A DNA stretch of 50,569 bases from JAZTZP01 sp045637525 (GTDB taxonomy: Bacteria > Bacillota > Clostridia > UBA1381). The position numbers and the translations under genes are program-made. Under the pieces are notes generated by a model that saw only the letters and a list, made by a program, of their open reading frames with translations, was not told the origin of the DNA and did not search any database. The DNA is taken from NCBI GenBank assembly GCA_045637525.1, contig JAZTZP010000030.1:1-50569 (forward strand), read 5' to 3'. Within the stretch, counting starts at the first letter, position 1, and each line of letters starts with the position of its first letter. This document shows positions 8,577 through 18,216 of the stretch, piece after piece.

Positions 8577-9292
8577 GGCTGTTGCACCTCCTTAGCTGAT
8601 ACTGAAGGCTCTATTCTGAAATTCTCACATGATTCCGGAACTCCTTTAACGGCTATTCCGTATACTGTGGAAGCATTTCCGGATATTACTACATCACTTG
8701 GGAGCATTCCTTCCGGTATGAGATATGTTTTTGAATATACATTATCTTCACTATTAAATTTGAGTGTTGCTGTATAGTCGAATAAATTGGTGTTGACTGT
8801 GTCGCCTACGTTTACTAAGAAAATATAGTCACGCATGGGCTCGCCTTCGTCAGACACATAGACTTCGGCTGTTTTTGTTGTGAACTCAACACCTGTTGAT
8901 GTTGTTACAGTATCGGACTCGGCTGTTGCAACTGTGAAATACTGAACAGCAGGTACTTCCGAAGAAGTTGAACCTATATACATTGCATATGTACCGGTTT
9001 CAAGTGAACCACCCTTAACTCCGAATTCTGAAGAACCGGCTTGGAAGAAAGTGGTTAACGGAGTTCCCTGGTCGATAAACAGTATTGCATCAGAATTGAT
9101 ATCGCCTAGAGCTACGTCGCTTTTTACAACCATAACCGTAAGCATGTCGCTTCCGCTGATATGAGATACTGAACTTTCGTCGGAATAAGTTACGCCCACT
9201 TTGCCGTCGTTATAGCTTGCGGCAAATGATACTGTTGTCAAAGCCAGTGCCGCAACGACAAACACTATTAAGCTTTTTAAAAACGATTTCAT
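8573..9292 (-). CDS. Secreted protein of unknown function
   Basis: The 239-residue product has a clear signal peptide: basic start MKSFLK, a hydrophobic run, and a likely cleavage after SFA-AS near residue 25. The mature part is rich in Ser, Thr, Val and acidic residues with no Cys, and looks like stacked beta domains such as occur in surface or S-layer-associated proteins. No catalytic motif was recognised. The ribosome binding site AAGGGG lies 8-10 bp before the ATG, and a consensus promoter is present at 9360-9388. It overlaps the small downstream gene by 4 bp. Confidence 0.75.
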   Translation of the reverse strand: MKSFLKSLIVFVVAALALTTVSFAASYNDGKVGVTYSDESSVSHISGSDMLTVMVVKSDVALGDINSDAILFIDQGTPLTTFFQAGSSEFGVKGGSLETGTYAMYIGSTSSEVPAVQYFTVATAESDTVTTSTGVEFTTKTAEVYVSDEGEPMRDYIFLVNVGDTVNTNLFDYTATLKFNSEDNVYSKTYLIPEGMLPSDVVISGNASTVYGIAVKGVPESCENFRIEPSVSAKEVQQP

Positions 9293-9359
9293 GTATAAAA
9301 CCCCTTAATTACGAAATTTATATAATATAAACATTAGTCAAACCCTAATATACTCTTTC

Positions 9360-9388
9360 ATTTTACACCTAAATTATGGTTTTGTCAA
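9360..9388 (-). promoter_or_regulatory. Promoter of the secreted-protein operon
   Basis: Minus-strand TTGACA (9383-9388), 17 bp, TAAAAT (9360-9365). Confidence 0.75.
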
Positions 9389-9604
9389 GGGTTTTTGTGT
9401 AATTTTTTTAAATTCGTGATTTTTACTATATATGTATATGATTTTCGCAATCGTTTTCTGTGTAATTCGGAAAAATTATGTAATAATCATTAGCAATATC
9501 AAAAAATATGGTGGTTTTTCATAAAAATATCAGATGCGACACCTGTTGTTTTGTTGAAAATAAAAGTTTTAGCTTGAATTTTTTTGAAATCTGACAAAAA
9601 TATG

Positions 9605-9633
9605 TTGACAATTTCGTGATTTTGTAGTATTGT
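9605..9633 (+). promoter_or_regulatory. Promoter of the deacetylase-dprA-topA-trmFO run
   Basis: TTGACA (9605-9610), 17 bp, TATTGT (9628-9633). The rest of the 9293-9734 gap is AT-rich, and nothing else was recognised in it. Confidence 0.65.
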
Positions 9634-9734
9634 AAAAAAGTAACGAAAATATAGATAAGCTTCGCTAAACGGTTTGAAGTCTGAAGAGTGGAGTTGTTTT
9701 ATATATTAATAATGAAAGGATTGAATATATTATT

Positions 9735-10424
9735 ATGAAGAAATTCATGAAGGCTGTAACGTTTAGCTATGATGATGGCGTTCAATCAGACAGAAGGCTC
9801 ATAGAATTATTCAATAAGTACGGTGTTAAATGTACATTTAATCTAAACAGTGGACTTATGTCGAATACGAATACGTGGTGTTATAAGGGTTTTGATGTTG
9901 TGCGTCTTGATGGAACTGAAAATCTTTGTGATTTATATAAAGGTCATGAAATTGCGGTGCACGGTACACGGCACATAAGCCCGTTAGGTATCACTGAAGA
10001 ACAGCTTGAAGCGGAATTTTTTTATGACAGGGAAAAGCTTGAAGGATATTTTGAAACTGATATTAACGGTATGGCATATGCGTTTGGACGTTATGATGAT
10101 AATACGGTTGAATATTTGAAAAAAATCGGTCTTAAATACGGAAGAACTATTGAGGTAACTCATGATTTTGAGATTCAGTCCGATCTTCTCAGGTTTAAGC
10201 CTACGTGTCATCATAATGACCCTGAGCTTATGAAGCTTTGTGAGAGGTTTGTAAAATCAAGTCCCGATACTCCTCAGATTTTTTATGTCTGGGGACATTC
10301 GTATGAGTTTGACGCTGATAATAATTATAATGTTATGGAAGATTTGCTCAGAGAATTGACGAAGTATGACGATATTTATTTCGGAACAAATTATGAAGTA
10401 TTTGAATATTTCGGTATTATATAG
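9735..10424 (+). CDS. Polysaccharide deacetylase (NodB-homology) family protein
   Basis: Carbohydrate esterase family 4-type fold of 229 residues. The metal/catalytic Asp pair is Asp13-Asp14 in FSYDDG, and the HGTRH motif gives His76 and His80 as likely zinc ligands. The C-terminal WGHSYEF resembles the last NodB motif. There is no signal peptide, so the protein seems cytosolic and may act on a soluble sugar derivative rather than on the wall. Substrate cannot be told. It lies 9 bp before dprA and may be co-transcribed, although it is not a usual member of that cluster. Confidence 0.8.
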   Translation: MKKFMKAVTFSYDDGVQSDRRLIELFNKYGVKCTFNLNSGLMSNTNTWCYKGFDVVRLDGTENLCDLYKGHEIAVHGTRHISPLGITEEQLEAEFFYDREKLEGYFETDINGMAYAFGRYDDNTVEYLKKIGLKYGRTIEVTHDFEIQSDLLRFKPTCHHNDPELMKLCERFVKSSPDTPQIFYVWGHSYEFDADNNYNVMEDLLRELTKYDDIYFGTNYEVFEYFGII

Positions 10425-10433
10425 GTATAAATT

Positions 10434-11597
10434 ATGAATAATGTGTTATATTGGATATGGCTGACACAAAAAATCAGTAGTAGCAGAAAAATTGCTGAGA
10501 TAACAGAATATTTCGGCGGTGCTGAAAATATTTATAATTGTGGGCAGGACGAACTGGTACGGCATGTGAGAAGTGATGTTGCCCGTGCTTTATGCGATAA
10601 AAGCCTTGAAGCTGCTGAGAAGATTTATGAGGACACAGTAAAATGCGGAGCGTTTGTAGTAACGATTGATGATGAAGAGTATCCCGATGCACTTAAGAAA
10701 ATTTATGATCCTCCACACGTTTTGTATGCAAGAGGAAATTTGTTTGGTCTTGAGAATGCGGTTTGTGTCGGTGTTGTAGGTACGCGGATGTGTGATGATT
10801 ACGGGATGCGGGTTACGTATGATATATGCAGGGGGCTTGCACGGAATAAGGTTATGATAATAAGCGGGCTGGCAAACGGTGTTGATTCAGTTGCGGCAAA
10901 TGCGGCACTTGATGCGGGAATGCCGACCATTGCCGTTATCGGAAACGGGATTGACAGTGTTTATCCCCCAAATAACGAAAAGCTTTTTAAGCGCATAGAA
11001 AAATACGGAACGATTTTATCGGAGTATCCACCCGGATTTGGTATAAGGAAATGGACTTTTCCTCAAAGGAACAGGATTATAAGCGGATTGTCTGACGGTG
11101 TGCTTGTTACACAGGCACCTGAGCGGAGCGGAGCACTTATAACTGCTCATGAGGCTATGGAAAACGGCAGGGATGTGTTTTCTGTGCCCGGAAATATTTC
11201 CAATACTAATTGCATTGGCTCAAACAAGCTTATAAAGGACGGAGCGACACCCGTTTTTGATGCGCAGGATATTTTAAACGAGTATCCCGGATATGAAACG
11301 ATGAAGCCTGTACTTTTAAGGCAGTTTATACCGCGGGGGGAAGACGTGGAGGAAGTGGAAACGAAAAAGGTTAAGGTAAGTCCCGGTTCGCCTGTTATTC
11401 CCGGGATTACACCCGAACAGATGCCGATATGCGAATGCATTGCAAACGGGTTATATCATATTGATGATATTGCGAGGGAGCTGTCGATGCCTGTTAACCT
11501 TTTAAGCAGTGAGCTTGTTATGCTTGAAATTTCAGGGGTGGTTGAAAGCCTGCCGGGAAATAAATATGAATTGACAATAAACAGACATGAGGTTTGA
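10434..11597 (+). CDS. dprA: DNA-processing protein DprA
   Basis: Loads RecA on incoming single-stranded DNA during transformation. The 387-residue protein has an N-terminal helical SAM-like region, a central Rossmann-type domain with VVGTRMCDDYG, SGLANGVDSVAA, GNGIDSVYPP and FPQRNRIISGLSDGVLV, and a C-terminal winged-helix (IANGLYHIDDIARELSMPVN). It is followed by topA and trmFO, the conserved Firmicutes order. With comEC at 36.2-38.5 kb, part of the competence machinery is encoded here. A small inverted repeat GACGTG/CACGTC overlaps and follows its stop codon. Confidence 0.95.
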   Translation: MNNVLYWIWLTQKISSSRKIAEITEYFGGAENIYNCGQDELVRHVRSDVARALCDKSLEAAEKIYEDTVKCGAFVVTIDDEEYPDALKKIYDPPHVLYARGNLFGLENAVCVGVVGTRMCDDYGMRVTYDICRGLARNKVMIISGLANGVDSVAANAALDAGMPTIAVIGNGIDSVYPPNNEKLFKRIEKYGTILSEYPPGFGIRKWTFPQRNRIISGLSDGVLVTQAPERSGALITAHEAMENGRDVFSVPGNISNTNCIGSNKLIKDGATPVFDAQDILNEYPGYETMKPVLLRQFIPRGEDVEEVETKKVKVSPGSPVIPGITPEQMPICECIANGLYHIDDIARELSMPVNLLSSELVMLEISGVVESLPGNKYELTINRHEV

Positions 11598-11656
11598 CGT
11601 GGTGTTTTTCACGTCAGGATAATTTTATCGCGGTTTGCGGAGAAACGGAGTTTGAA

Positions 11657-13738
11657 ATGGCAAAGAAATTATTGATAGTTGAGTCGCCGGCAAAGGCCGG
11701 AACAATAAAGAAATATCTTGGCGCTGATTATTCGGTGGTTGCATCTATGGGACATGTTATAGATCTTCCGAAAAGTCAGCTTGGAGTAGATGTGGATAAT
11801 GACTTTGAACCTAAATATATTACGATAAGGGGAAAGGGCGATTTGCTTCAGCAGCTTAAAAAAGAAGCTGCTAAGGCGGATGTTGTGTATCTTGCAACGG
11901 ACCCTGACCGTGAGGGAGAGGCGATAAGCTGGCATCTTGCAAACGCACTTAAGCTTGGAGATGACTGTAATTGTCGCGTGACTTTTAATGAAATAACGAA
12001 AAGTGCCGTTAAGGCGGCGATAAAGAAACCGCGCCGCATTGATATGAATCTGGTTGATGCTCAGCAGGCAAGACGTGTTCTTGACAGAATAGTCGGCTAT
12101 AAAATAAGCCCCATTTTATGGGAAAAGGTGAAGAGGGGACTGAGCGCCGGACGTGTTCAGTCGGTTGCACTTCGGCTTATATGCGATCGGGAAGATGCGA
12201 TACAGAACTTTACGCCTGAAGAATATCATACGATTAAGGTTCAGCTTTTAAAAGGAAAGAAGGGCTTTGAGGCTGTATATTACGGAACAGACTCGGGAGA
12301 GAAAAAGCTGTTTACAAAGGCGGATGCCGATAAGATAATTAAAAGAGTAAGCGATGGGGAGTTTTACGTGAGCTCGGTGAAAAACAGCGAGACACGGAGA
12401 AATCCGCAACCGCCGTTTACTACAAGCACACTTCAGCAGGATGCTTCGAGAAAGCTTAATTTTGCCGCCGCAAAGACTATGCAGGTGGCACAGGGCTTGT
12501 ATGAAGGTATAAATCTCGGCGGAAAGCTCGGTTCTGTCGGTCTTATAACATATATGAGAACCGATTCACTCCGTATTTCAGACGATGCACAGCGTGAGGC
12601 TGTTGAGTATCTTACTTCTGTATATGGCAGGGAGTATGTTGCGCCTAAACAGTATAAGACAAAGAAAAATGCACAGGATGCTCATGAGGCTATAAGGCCC
12701 ACGTCGATAAACATAAAGCCTTCTGATATAAAGGACAGGCTTACAAACGATCAGTACAAGCTTTATAAGCTTATATGGGAAAGGTTTGCGGCAAGTCAGA
12801 TGACCGCCGCTGTGTATGATACGGTTTCTGTTTCAGTGAAATCCGGTGAGGATGTTTTCCGTACAAGCGGTTCTGTATTAAAGTTTAAGGGTTATACTAC
12901 CGTTTATGTTGAGGGAAGTGACGAAAAGGAAGAAAAGCAGGCTAAGCTTCCGGAGCTTACGAAGGGTGATAAGCTGGCGCTTTTGAAGATAAAGGGAGAA
13001 CAGCATTTTACACAGCCACCGGCAAGATTTACGGAGGCATCACTCGTTAAAGAGCTTGAGGATAACGGGATTGGTCGTCCTTCTACGTATGCACCGACTA
13101 TTTCTACAATTATTTCAAGGGGATATATTGCAAGAAGTAAGAAGCAGCTTGTTCCGACTGAGCTCGGAATGGTTACTACGGAGCTTCTTAAGAATAATTT
13201 CAACGATATAATGGATGTTGAATTTACGGCGGAAATGGAACGTCAGCTCGATATGGTGGGCGAGGGTGAAATGGATTGGAAATCAATCCTTGAAGAGTTT
13301 TACCCCGGATTTAAGGAGAGCTTAGAGCTTGCACATGAGAATGTTGAGAAAATTAAGATAAAGGATGAGGAATCGGACGTTATTTGTGATAAGTGCGGCA
13401 GACGGATGGTTTATAAGCTCAGTAAATTCGGAAAGTTTCTTGCCTGCCCCGGATATCCGGAATGCAAAAATGCGAAGGCGATAAGAAATTCTACGGAGGT
13501 AAAATGCCCCAAATGCGACGGTGAGATTCTTATAAGAAAATCGAAGAGAGGAAAGACCTATTATTCGTGCGAAAATCAGCCGAAATGCGATTTTATGGCA
13601 TGGTATGAGCCGGTGAAGGGTGAGTCTTGTCCGGAGTGCGGCGGATTACTGCTCAAAAAGAGTGATAAGCGCATTGTGTGCAATACAGAGGGCTGTAATT
13701 ACGAGAGGATGACAGGTAAAAATGGAAAACAAGGTTAA
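11657..13738 (+). CDS. topA: DNA topoisomerase I (type IA)
   Basis: Relaxes negative supercoils. The chosen ATG 11657 (MAKKLLIVESPAKAG) gives 693 residues, close to the Bacillus enzyme; the frame is open further upstream but lacks a ribosome site there. The TOPRIM motif has Glu9 in VESPAKAG and DPDREGEAISWH. The active-site tyrosine is Tyr299 in GLITYMRTDSLR. Three C-terminal zinc fingers follow: CDKCG...CPGYPEC, CPKCDG...CENQPKC and CPECGG...CNTEGC. Its 3' end overlaps trmFO by 17 bp, indicating coupled translation. Confidence 0.97.
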   Translation: MAKKLLIVESPAKAGTIKKYLGADYSVVASMGHVIDLPKSQLGVDVDNDFEPKYITIRGKGDLLQQLKKEAAKADVVYLATDPDREGEAISWHLANALKLGDDCNCRVTFNEITKSAVKAAIKKPRRIDMNLVDAQQARRVLDRIVGYKISPILWEKVKRGLSAGRVQSVALRLICDREDAIQNFTPEEYHTIKVQLLKGKKGFEAVYYGTDSGEKKLFTKADADKIIKRVSDGEFYVSSVKNSETRRNPQPPFTTSTLQQDASRKLNFAAAKTMQVAQGLYEGINLGGKLGSVGLITYMRTDSLRISDDAQREAVEYLTSVYGREYVAPKQYKTKKNAQDAHEAIRPTSINIKPSDIKDRLTNDQYKLYKLIWERFAASQMTAAVYDTVSVSVKSGEDVFRTSGSVLKFKGYTTVYVEGSDEKEEKQAKLPELTKGDKLALLKIKGEQHFTQPPARFTEASLVKELEDNGIGRPSTYAPTISTIISRGYIARSKKQLVPTELGMVTTELLKNNFNDIMDVEFTAEMERQLDMVGEGEMDWKSILEEFYPGFKESLELAHENVEKIKIKDEESDVICDKCGRRMVYKLSKFGKFLACPGYPECKNAKAIRNSTEVKCPKCDGEILIRKSKRGKTYYSCENQPKCDFMAWYEPVKGESCPECGGLLLKKSDKRIVCNTEGCNYERMTGKNGKQG

Positions 13739-15020
13739 GGTTATAGGTGCAGGGCTTGCAGGCTGTGAGGCGGCACTTCAGCTTGCCAAAAGAGGAATTA
13801 AAACGGAGCTTTATGAGATGAAGCCGAAGAAATTTTCTCCGGCACATTCAAGCGAAAAGCTTGCGGAGCTTGTTTGCTCAAATTCCTTAAAGGCGGACAG
13901 GATAGAAAACGCCTGCGGACTTTTAAAGGAGGAGATGCGGCTTTTCGGCTCTGTGATGATGGAGGCGGCTGATGTTTCGAGAGTGCCGGCAGGCGGAGCT
14001 TTAGCTGTTGACAGAGAAATTTTTTCGGGGTATATAACCGATAAAATTAAAGCCGAGCCGCTTATTACGCTTATAAATGAAGAGGTGACGGATATAAATC
14101 CCGACGAATACACCATAATCGCAACGGGGCCTCTTACAAGTGATGCTTTATACGATGAAATAAGAAAGCTCACAGGAGATGACGGATTGTATTTTTATGA
14201 TGCGGCGGCGCCTGTGGTTACCGAAGAAAGCATAGATAAATCAAAGGTTTTTAAGGCCGCCAGATACGGAAAAGGTACGGCGGACTATATAAACTGTCCT
14301 ATGACGAAGGACGAATATGACAGATTTTATAAAGAACTCATTTCTGCAGAGACGGCTGTTTTGAAGGATTTTGAAAAGCACGTGTTTGAGGGGTGTATGC
14401 CTGTTGAAATAATGGCTTCAAGAGGCGAAAAAACTCTTACTTTCGGACCTCTAAAGCCTGTCGGACTTGTAAATCCGAAGACGGGCAGGGATGACGCTTA
14501 TGCAGTTGTACAGCTGAGGCAGGATAACCGGGAGGGGACTCTTTATAACCTTGTAGGGTTTCAGACAAATCTGAAATTCGGGGAACAGAAAAGAGTGTTT
14601 TCTATGATTCCCGGTCTTGGTAATGCGGAGTTTGTGAGATACGGCGTTATGCACAGAAACACGTTTATTAATTCGCCGAAGCTGCTTGATAATAAATATC
14701 GGATGAGGAAATATCCTAAGATATTTTTTGCAGGTCAGATTTCGGGGGTTGAGGGATATGTGGAGTCTGCTTCGTCGGGGATTATGTGCGGATATAATTT
14801 AGCAAAGATTATTTTGGGCGAAAGCATTCCGGAGCCGGATAATAAAACTTGTACGGGTGCTCTGGCAAACTACATTTCAAATGAGAATAACGATAAGTTT
14901 CAGCCTATGAATGCTAATTTCGGTATTATTGAGTCTCTTGATTACAGGGTTAAGAATAAACAGGAGCGGTATGGGAAAATAGCAGAACGGGCACTTGAGG
15001 TAATGAAGAAAAGCTTATAA
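13722..15020 (+). CDS. trmFO: tRNA m5U54 methyltransferase TrmFO (folate/FAD-dependent)
   Basis: Makes 5-methyluridine at position 54 of tRNA using methylenetetrahydrofolate and reduced FAD. The 432-residue length fits. The N-terminal FAD-binding GAGLAGCEAA is followed by ELVCSNSLKADR, typical of the family. C-terminal FAGQISGVEGYVESASSG closes the FAD site. It lies in the dprA-topA-trmFO cluster and overlaps topA. Confidence 0.96.
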   Translation: MENKVKVIGAGLAGCEAALQLAKRGIKTELYEMKPKKFSPAHSSEKLAELVCSNSLKADRIENACGLLKEEMRLFGSVMMEAADVSRVPAGGALAVDREIFSGYITDKIKAEPLITLINEEVTDINPDEYTIIATGPLTSDALYDEIRKLTGDDGLYFYDAAAPVVTEESIDKSKVFKAARYGKGTADYINCPMTKDEYDRFYKELISAETAVLKDFEKHVFEGCMPVEIMASRGEKTLTFGPLKPVGLVNPKTGRDDAYAVVQLRQDNREGTLYNLVGFQTNLKFGEQKRVFSMIPGLGNAEFVRYGVMHRNTFINSPKLLDNKYRMRKYPKIFFAGQISGVEGYVESASSGIMCGYNLAKIILGESIPEPDNKTCTGALANYISNENNDKFQPMNANFGIIESLDYRVKNKQERYGKIAERALEVMKKSL

Positions 15021-15036
15021 CGGAGGGGAAAGAAAA

Positions 15037-15570
15037 ATGGATAAGAAAAAGAAAATTATAATAGTATCATGCATTGCGGCAGTAATAATCGTTGCGGCGT
15101 GTGTGTGGGGAATGAATATGAAAAAAACAGAGAACAGAGATATGGTATCTGATACCGGAACCGTACAGCAGACAGAGAATGTGCAGTCGGAAGAGGCAGA
15201 ACAAAAAGATGTAAAAACTGAAGAAAAATCAGATGCTCAAAAGACCGGGGATAAGCAGACGGCAAAATCAGAGCCTGAAAAGGTGTATACTCCGACGTTT
15301 ATGTATTTTGTATCGGGAAGTGATGAGGGATTTGAGAATACAAACAAGGTTATTGAAGAACTGAAGAAGGAATATGACGGCAAGGTTACTTTTGATGTAA
15401 GAAATATAGATGAGGATAAGGAAGCCGCTGAGAATTTTCCGGTCGAAGGCAATACACCGCTTCTTATAATGCTTAATACAAAAAATGATATGTCGGCATT
15501 TAATCCGAAATGCAGTGACAAAGATATGTTAAAACAGGCGATAGAAATTGCACTTGGTGCGGAACAATAA
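15037..15570 (+). CDS. Membrane-anchored thioredoxin-fold-like protein without CxxC
   Basis: The 177-residue product has a basic start, one transmembrane helix (about residues 6-24, IIIVSCIAAVIIVAACVW), an acidic and Lys/Gln-rich linker to about residue 85, then a domain TFMYFVSGSDEGFENTNKVIEELKKEYDGKVTFDVRNIDED...NTPLLIMLN that reads like a thioredoxin fold. The usual CxxC is absent; the position after the first strand is SGSDEG. A redox role is therefore unlikely, and a binding role is possible. The ribosome binding site GGAGGGG is strong. It lies between trmFO and malic enzyme, all on one strand with short gaps. Confidence 0.7.
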   Translation: MDKKKKIIIVSCIAAVIIVAACVWGMNMKKTENRDMVSDTGTVQQTENVQSEEAEQKDVKTEEKSDAQKTGDKQTAKSEPEKVYTPTFMYFVSGSDEGFENTNKVIEELKKEYDGKVTFDVRNIDEDKEAAENFPVEGNTPLLIMLNTKNDMSAFNPKCSDKDMLKQAIEIALGAEQ

Positions 15571-15589
15571 AATTTAAGGAGCAGTGGAA

Positions 15590-16762
15590 ATGGATATAAA
15601 AAAACTGGCACTGGACAAGCACTATGAATGGAAAGGAAAGATTGAGGTTGTTTCACGTACTCCCGTAAAAAACAGCGAACAGCTGTCAACGGCATATACT
15701 CCGGGAGTGGCGGAGCCTTGTCTTGTTATAAAGGACGACATTTCAAAGTCGTATGAGCTTACAAGAAGATGGAATCTCGTTGCCGTAATTACAGACGGCT
15801 CGGCAGTTTTGGGACTCGGTGATATTGGCCCTGAGGCAGGAATGCCTGTTATGGAGGGTAAATGCGTTTTGTTTAAAGAGTTTGCTGATGTGGATGCTTT
15901 TCCGCTTTGCATAAAGACGCAGGACGTGGATGAGGCTGTTAAAACCATATATAACATATCGGGAAGCTTTGGCGGTATTAATCTTGAGGATATTTCTGCA
16001 CCGCGCTGCTTTGAAATAGAAAGAAGACTTAAGGAAATATGCGATATTCCGGTGTTTCACGATGATCAGCACGGTACGGCAATTGTTGTTGCGGCGGCAC
16101 TTTTAAATGCACTCCGTCTAGCGGACAAGAAGATAGACGAAGTTAAGCTTGTAATAAACGGTGCGGGCTCGGCAGGTACTGCTATTGCTAATCATCTGAT
16201 GCGGCTGGGTGTGAAAAATGTTATAATGTGTGACCGCTTCGGAATAATTTGTGAGGGTGATGAGTCTTTGAGCGATGCGCACAAAGAGCTGAGCTTAAAG
16301 ACAAACCGGGAGAAGATAACGGGAACTCTCGCTGATGCAATGAAGGGCGCAGATGTGTTTATAGGTGTTTCGGCACCGGGCATAGTAACGGAGGAAATGG
16401 TGAAATCAATGGCCGAAAAGCCGATTGTTTTCCCGATGGCAAATCCCGTTCCGGAAATTATGCCGGATAAGGCACTAAGTGCCGGAGCGTTTATTACAGG
16501 AACCGGACGTTCTGATTTCCCTAATCAGATAAACAATGTTCTTGCATTCCCCGGAATTTTCAGAGGTGCTTTGGATGTTCGTGCTACCGATATAAATGAA
16601 GAAATGAAAGTGGCGGCGTCTTATGCAATAGCCGGACTTGTAAGCGATGATGAGCTTAAAACGGACTACATATTGCCTAAGGCTTTTGATGAAAGAGTTG
16701 GAAAAACCGTTGCGACGGCGGTTGCCGGGGCAGCAAGGAAGTCGGGGGTTTCAAGGATTTAA
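15590..16762 (+). CDS. NAD(P)-dependent malic enzyme
   Basis: Oxidative decarboxylation of malate to pyruvate. The start ATG 15590 follows AAGGAG at a normal distance, giving 390 residues, the short bacterial form. Recognisable motifs are YTPGVAEPCL near the N-terminus, the catalytic Lys region MEGKCVLFKEFADVDAFPL, metal-binding NLEDISAPRCFEIER and FHDDQHGTA, and the nucleotide-binding INGAGSAGTAI. Cofactor preference (NAD or NADP) cannot be told. It would link malate to the pyruvate pool used by PFL. Confidence 0.95.
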   Translation: MDIKKLALDKHYEWKGKIEVVSRTPVKNSEQLSTAYTPGVAEPCLVIKDDISKSYELTRRWNLVAVITDGSAVLGLGDIGPEAGMPVMEGKCVLFKEFADVDAFPLCIKTQDVDEAVKTIYNISGSFGGINLEDISAPRCFEIERRLKEICDIPVFHDDQHGTAIVVAAALLNALRLADKKIDEVKLVINGAGSAGTAIANHLMRLGVKNVIMCDRFGIICEGDESLSDAHKELSLKTNREKITGTLADAMKGADVFIGVSAPGIVTEEMVKSMAEKPIVFPMANPVPEIMPDKALSAGAFITGTGRSDFPNQINNVLAFPGIFRGALDVRATDINEEMKVAASYAIAGLVSDDELKTDYILPKAFDERVGKTVATAVAGAARKSGVSRI

Positions 16763-16787
16763 ACGTAGTATGAAAGGCGGTTTTTAT

Positions 16788-17321
16788 ATGAAAAAGTTGA
16801 TATTTGTTTTAATGATGCTTGTTTTAATATCGGGTTGTGACAAAGCTTGGGTGATGCAGAATACTCAGCCGACTGCTCAGCCGACCGGACAGGCGGATAC
16901 TGTGGCTCCGGAGGGGGAAGCTGTTGAGCCGTCCGAGGTTGATTTTTCAAAGTGTAAGACTGTTGTCGGCGAATACTGCTTTGATATTAATAAAGACGGC
17001 AATGAGGATGGGATAAGACTTGCGGTTTCGGCGGAAAAGGAAAATGGCGAGATTATGTGGGACGACTTGCATGACTGGCTTTTAACCGTCAGCATAGGCG
17101 ATGAGGACTATGTGCTTTACGACGGACGGGTAGCACTCGGAAGTGTGTATTATAATGTTTTTGAACGGACAAACGGCGAGATTGTTATAAGCGTTACGGA
17201 GGAAAGTACGGCAAAGTATAGCGTGACGGAGTTCGTTTATACCGGTAAAGGGTTTCAAAGGTCAGAGGCTGTGAAGGAAGAGGGAATTAATTTTATGACG
17301 TCTTCTGCAGGAATGTATTAA
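16788..17321 (+). CDS. Lipoprotein of unknown function
   Basis: Start ATG 16788 follows AAAGGCGG; the frame is open upstream inside the malic enzyme gene but without a start signal. The 177-residue product has a lipobox LISGC with lipidated Cys17, a Pro/Thr/Gln-rich linker and a compact domain with DINKDGNEDGIRL, which resembles a calcium-binding DxDxDG loop of the dockerin/EF-hand type. No enzyme motif is evident. The stop codon overlaps the start of the next gene (TAATG). Confidence 0.75.
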   Translation: MKKLIFVLMMLVLISGCDKAWVMQNTQPTAQPTGQADTVAPEGEAVEPSEVDFSKCKTVVGEYCFDINKDGNEDGIRLAVSAEKENGEIMWDDLHDWLLTVSIGDEDYVLYDGRVALGSVYYNVFERTNGEIVISVTEESTAKYSVTEFVYTGKGFQRSEAVKEEGINFMTSSAGMY

Positions 17322-18178
17322 TGGAAAAACAGATTGAAGAAGTATTGAAAAGCTGTGGTGTGACCGAGTGGGGAGCGGTGGGTGCCCGCGTTTTTGATGA
17401 GAGGCTTGAGCTTATGCGGTGCTTAGTGCCGTTTATGAATGCCACGGCGGAGGAACGCATAAATCCGTTTCTGATAATGGAAAATGCACGGTCGGTTATT
17501 GTATTTCTCATTCCATATAAGACGGGAGGAAAAAGAACTAACCTTTCGGAATATGCCAAGGGAGAGGACTATCATACCGTGGCGGATAAGATATGTGCGG
17601 CGGTTATAAATAAGCTTGAAGAATCGGGGTTTTCCGGCAGAGGCTTTTGCGATAACGGTGTTTTGGACGACCGTTATCTTGCGTACCTTGCCGGGCTTGG
17701 CTTTTATGGCAAAAACGGACTTATAATAAACAAGCGGTTTGGCACATACACCTTTATTGGCTATGTGATAACCGATTGCCCGGTTAAAAAAGGTGTTCCT
17801 TTAACCGATATCTGCGTTGGTTGCGATGAGTGTATGAAGCATTGTCCCGGTGGCGCAATTTTAAAAAACGGCATGAATTACGGCTCGTGCGTATCTTATA
17901 TCACTCAGAAAAAAGGTGAGCTTAACAAATCGGAAAAAGCGGCTGTGAAAAAATCGGGGTATGTATGGGGCTGTGATATATGTCAGGAGGTTTGTCCTCA
18001 TAATAAAGGTATTGAGTATACGGCAATTAATGAATTTTTATGCAATAAAATTGAATATTTAGAGCACGAAACGCTGACGAATAAAGAATTTATGCATAAA
18101 TATAAATCAAGGGCTTTTGCCTGGAGAGGTGCCGGAGTTATACGCAGAAACCTTGAAATCAGCGAAAGTGACAATTAA
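17321..18178 (+). CDS. queG: Epoxyqueuosine reductase-like iron-sulfur protein (QueG family, short form)
   Basis: The 285-residue protein has a DUF1730-type N-terminal domain and two 4Fe-4S ferredoxin motifs: CVGCDECMKHCP starting at Cys165, and GCDICQEVCPHN further on. QueG reduces epoxyqueuosine to queuosine in tRNA with a cobalamin cofactor. This copy lacks the C-terminal HEAT-repeat part of longer QueG proteins, as several clostridial homologues do. It overlaps the upstream lipoprotein gene by one base (TAATG). No other queuosine genes are in the window, so QueG activity is likely but a related ferredoxin reductase is possible. Confidence 0.85.
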   Translation: MEKQIEEVLKSCGVTEWGAVGARVFDERLELMRCLVPFMNATAEERINPFLIMENARSVIVFLIPYKTGGKRTNLSEYAKGEDYHTVADKICAAVINKLEESGFSGRGFCDNGVLDDRYLAYLAGLGFYGKNGLIINKRFGTYTFIGYVITDCPVKKGVPLTDICVGCDECMKHCPGGAILKNGMNYGSCVSYITQKKGELNKSEKAAVKKSGYVWGCDICQEVCPHNKGIEYTAINEFLCNKIEYLEHETLTNKEFMHKYKSRAFAWRGAGVIRRNLEISESDN

Positions 18179-18216
18179 TTATTGTGTTTTGGAATTAATT
18201 TTATGATAATAGGCTA

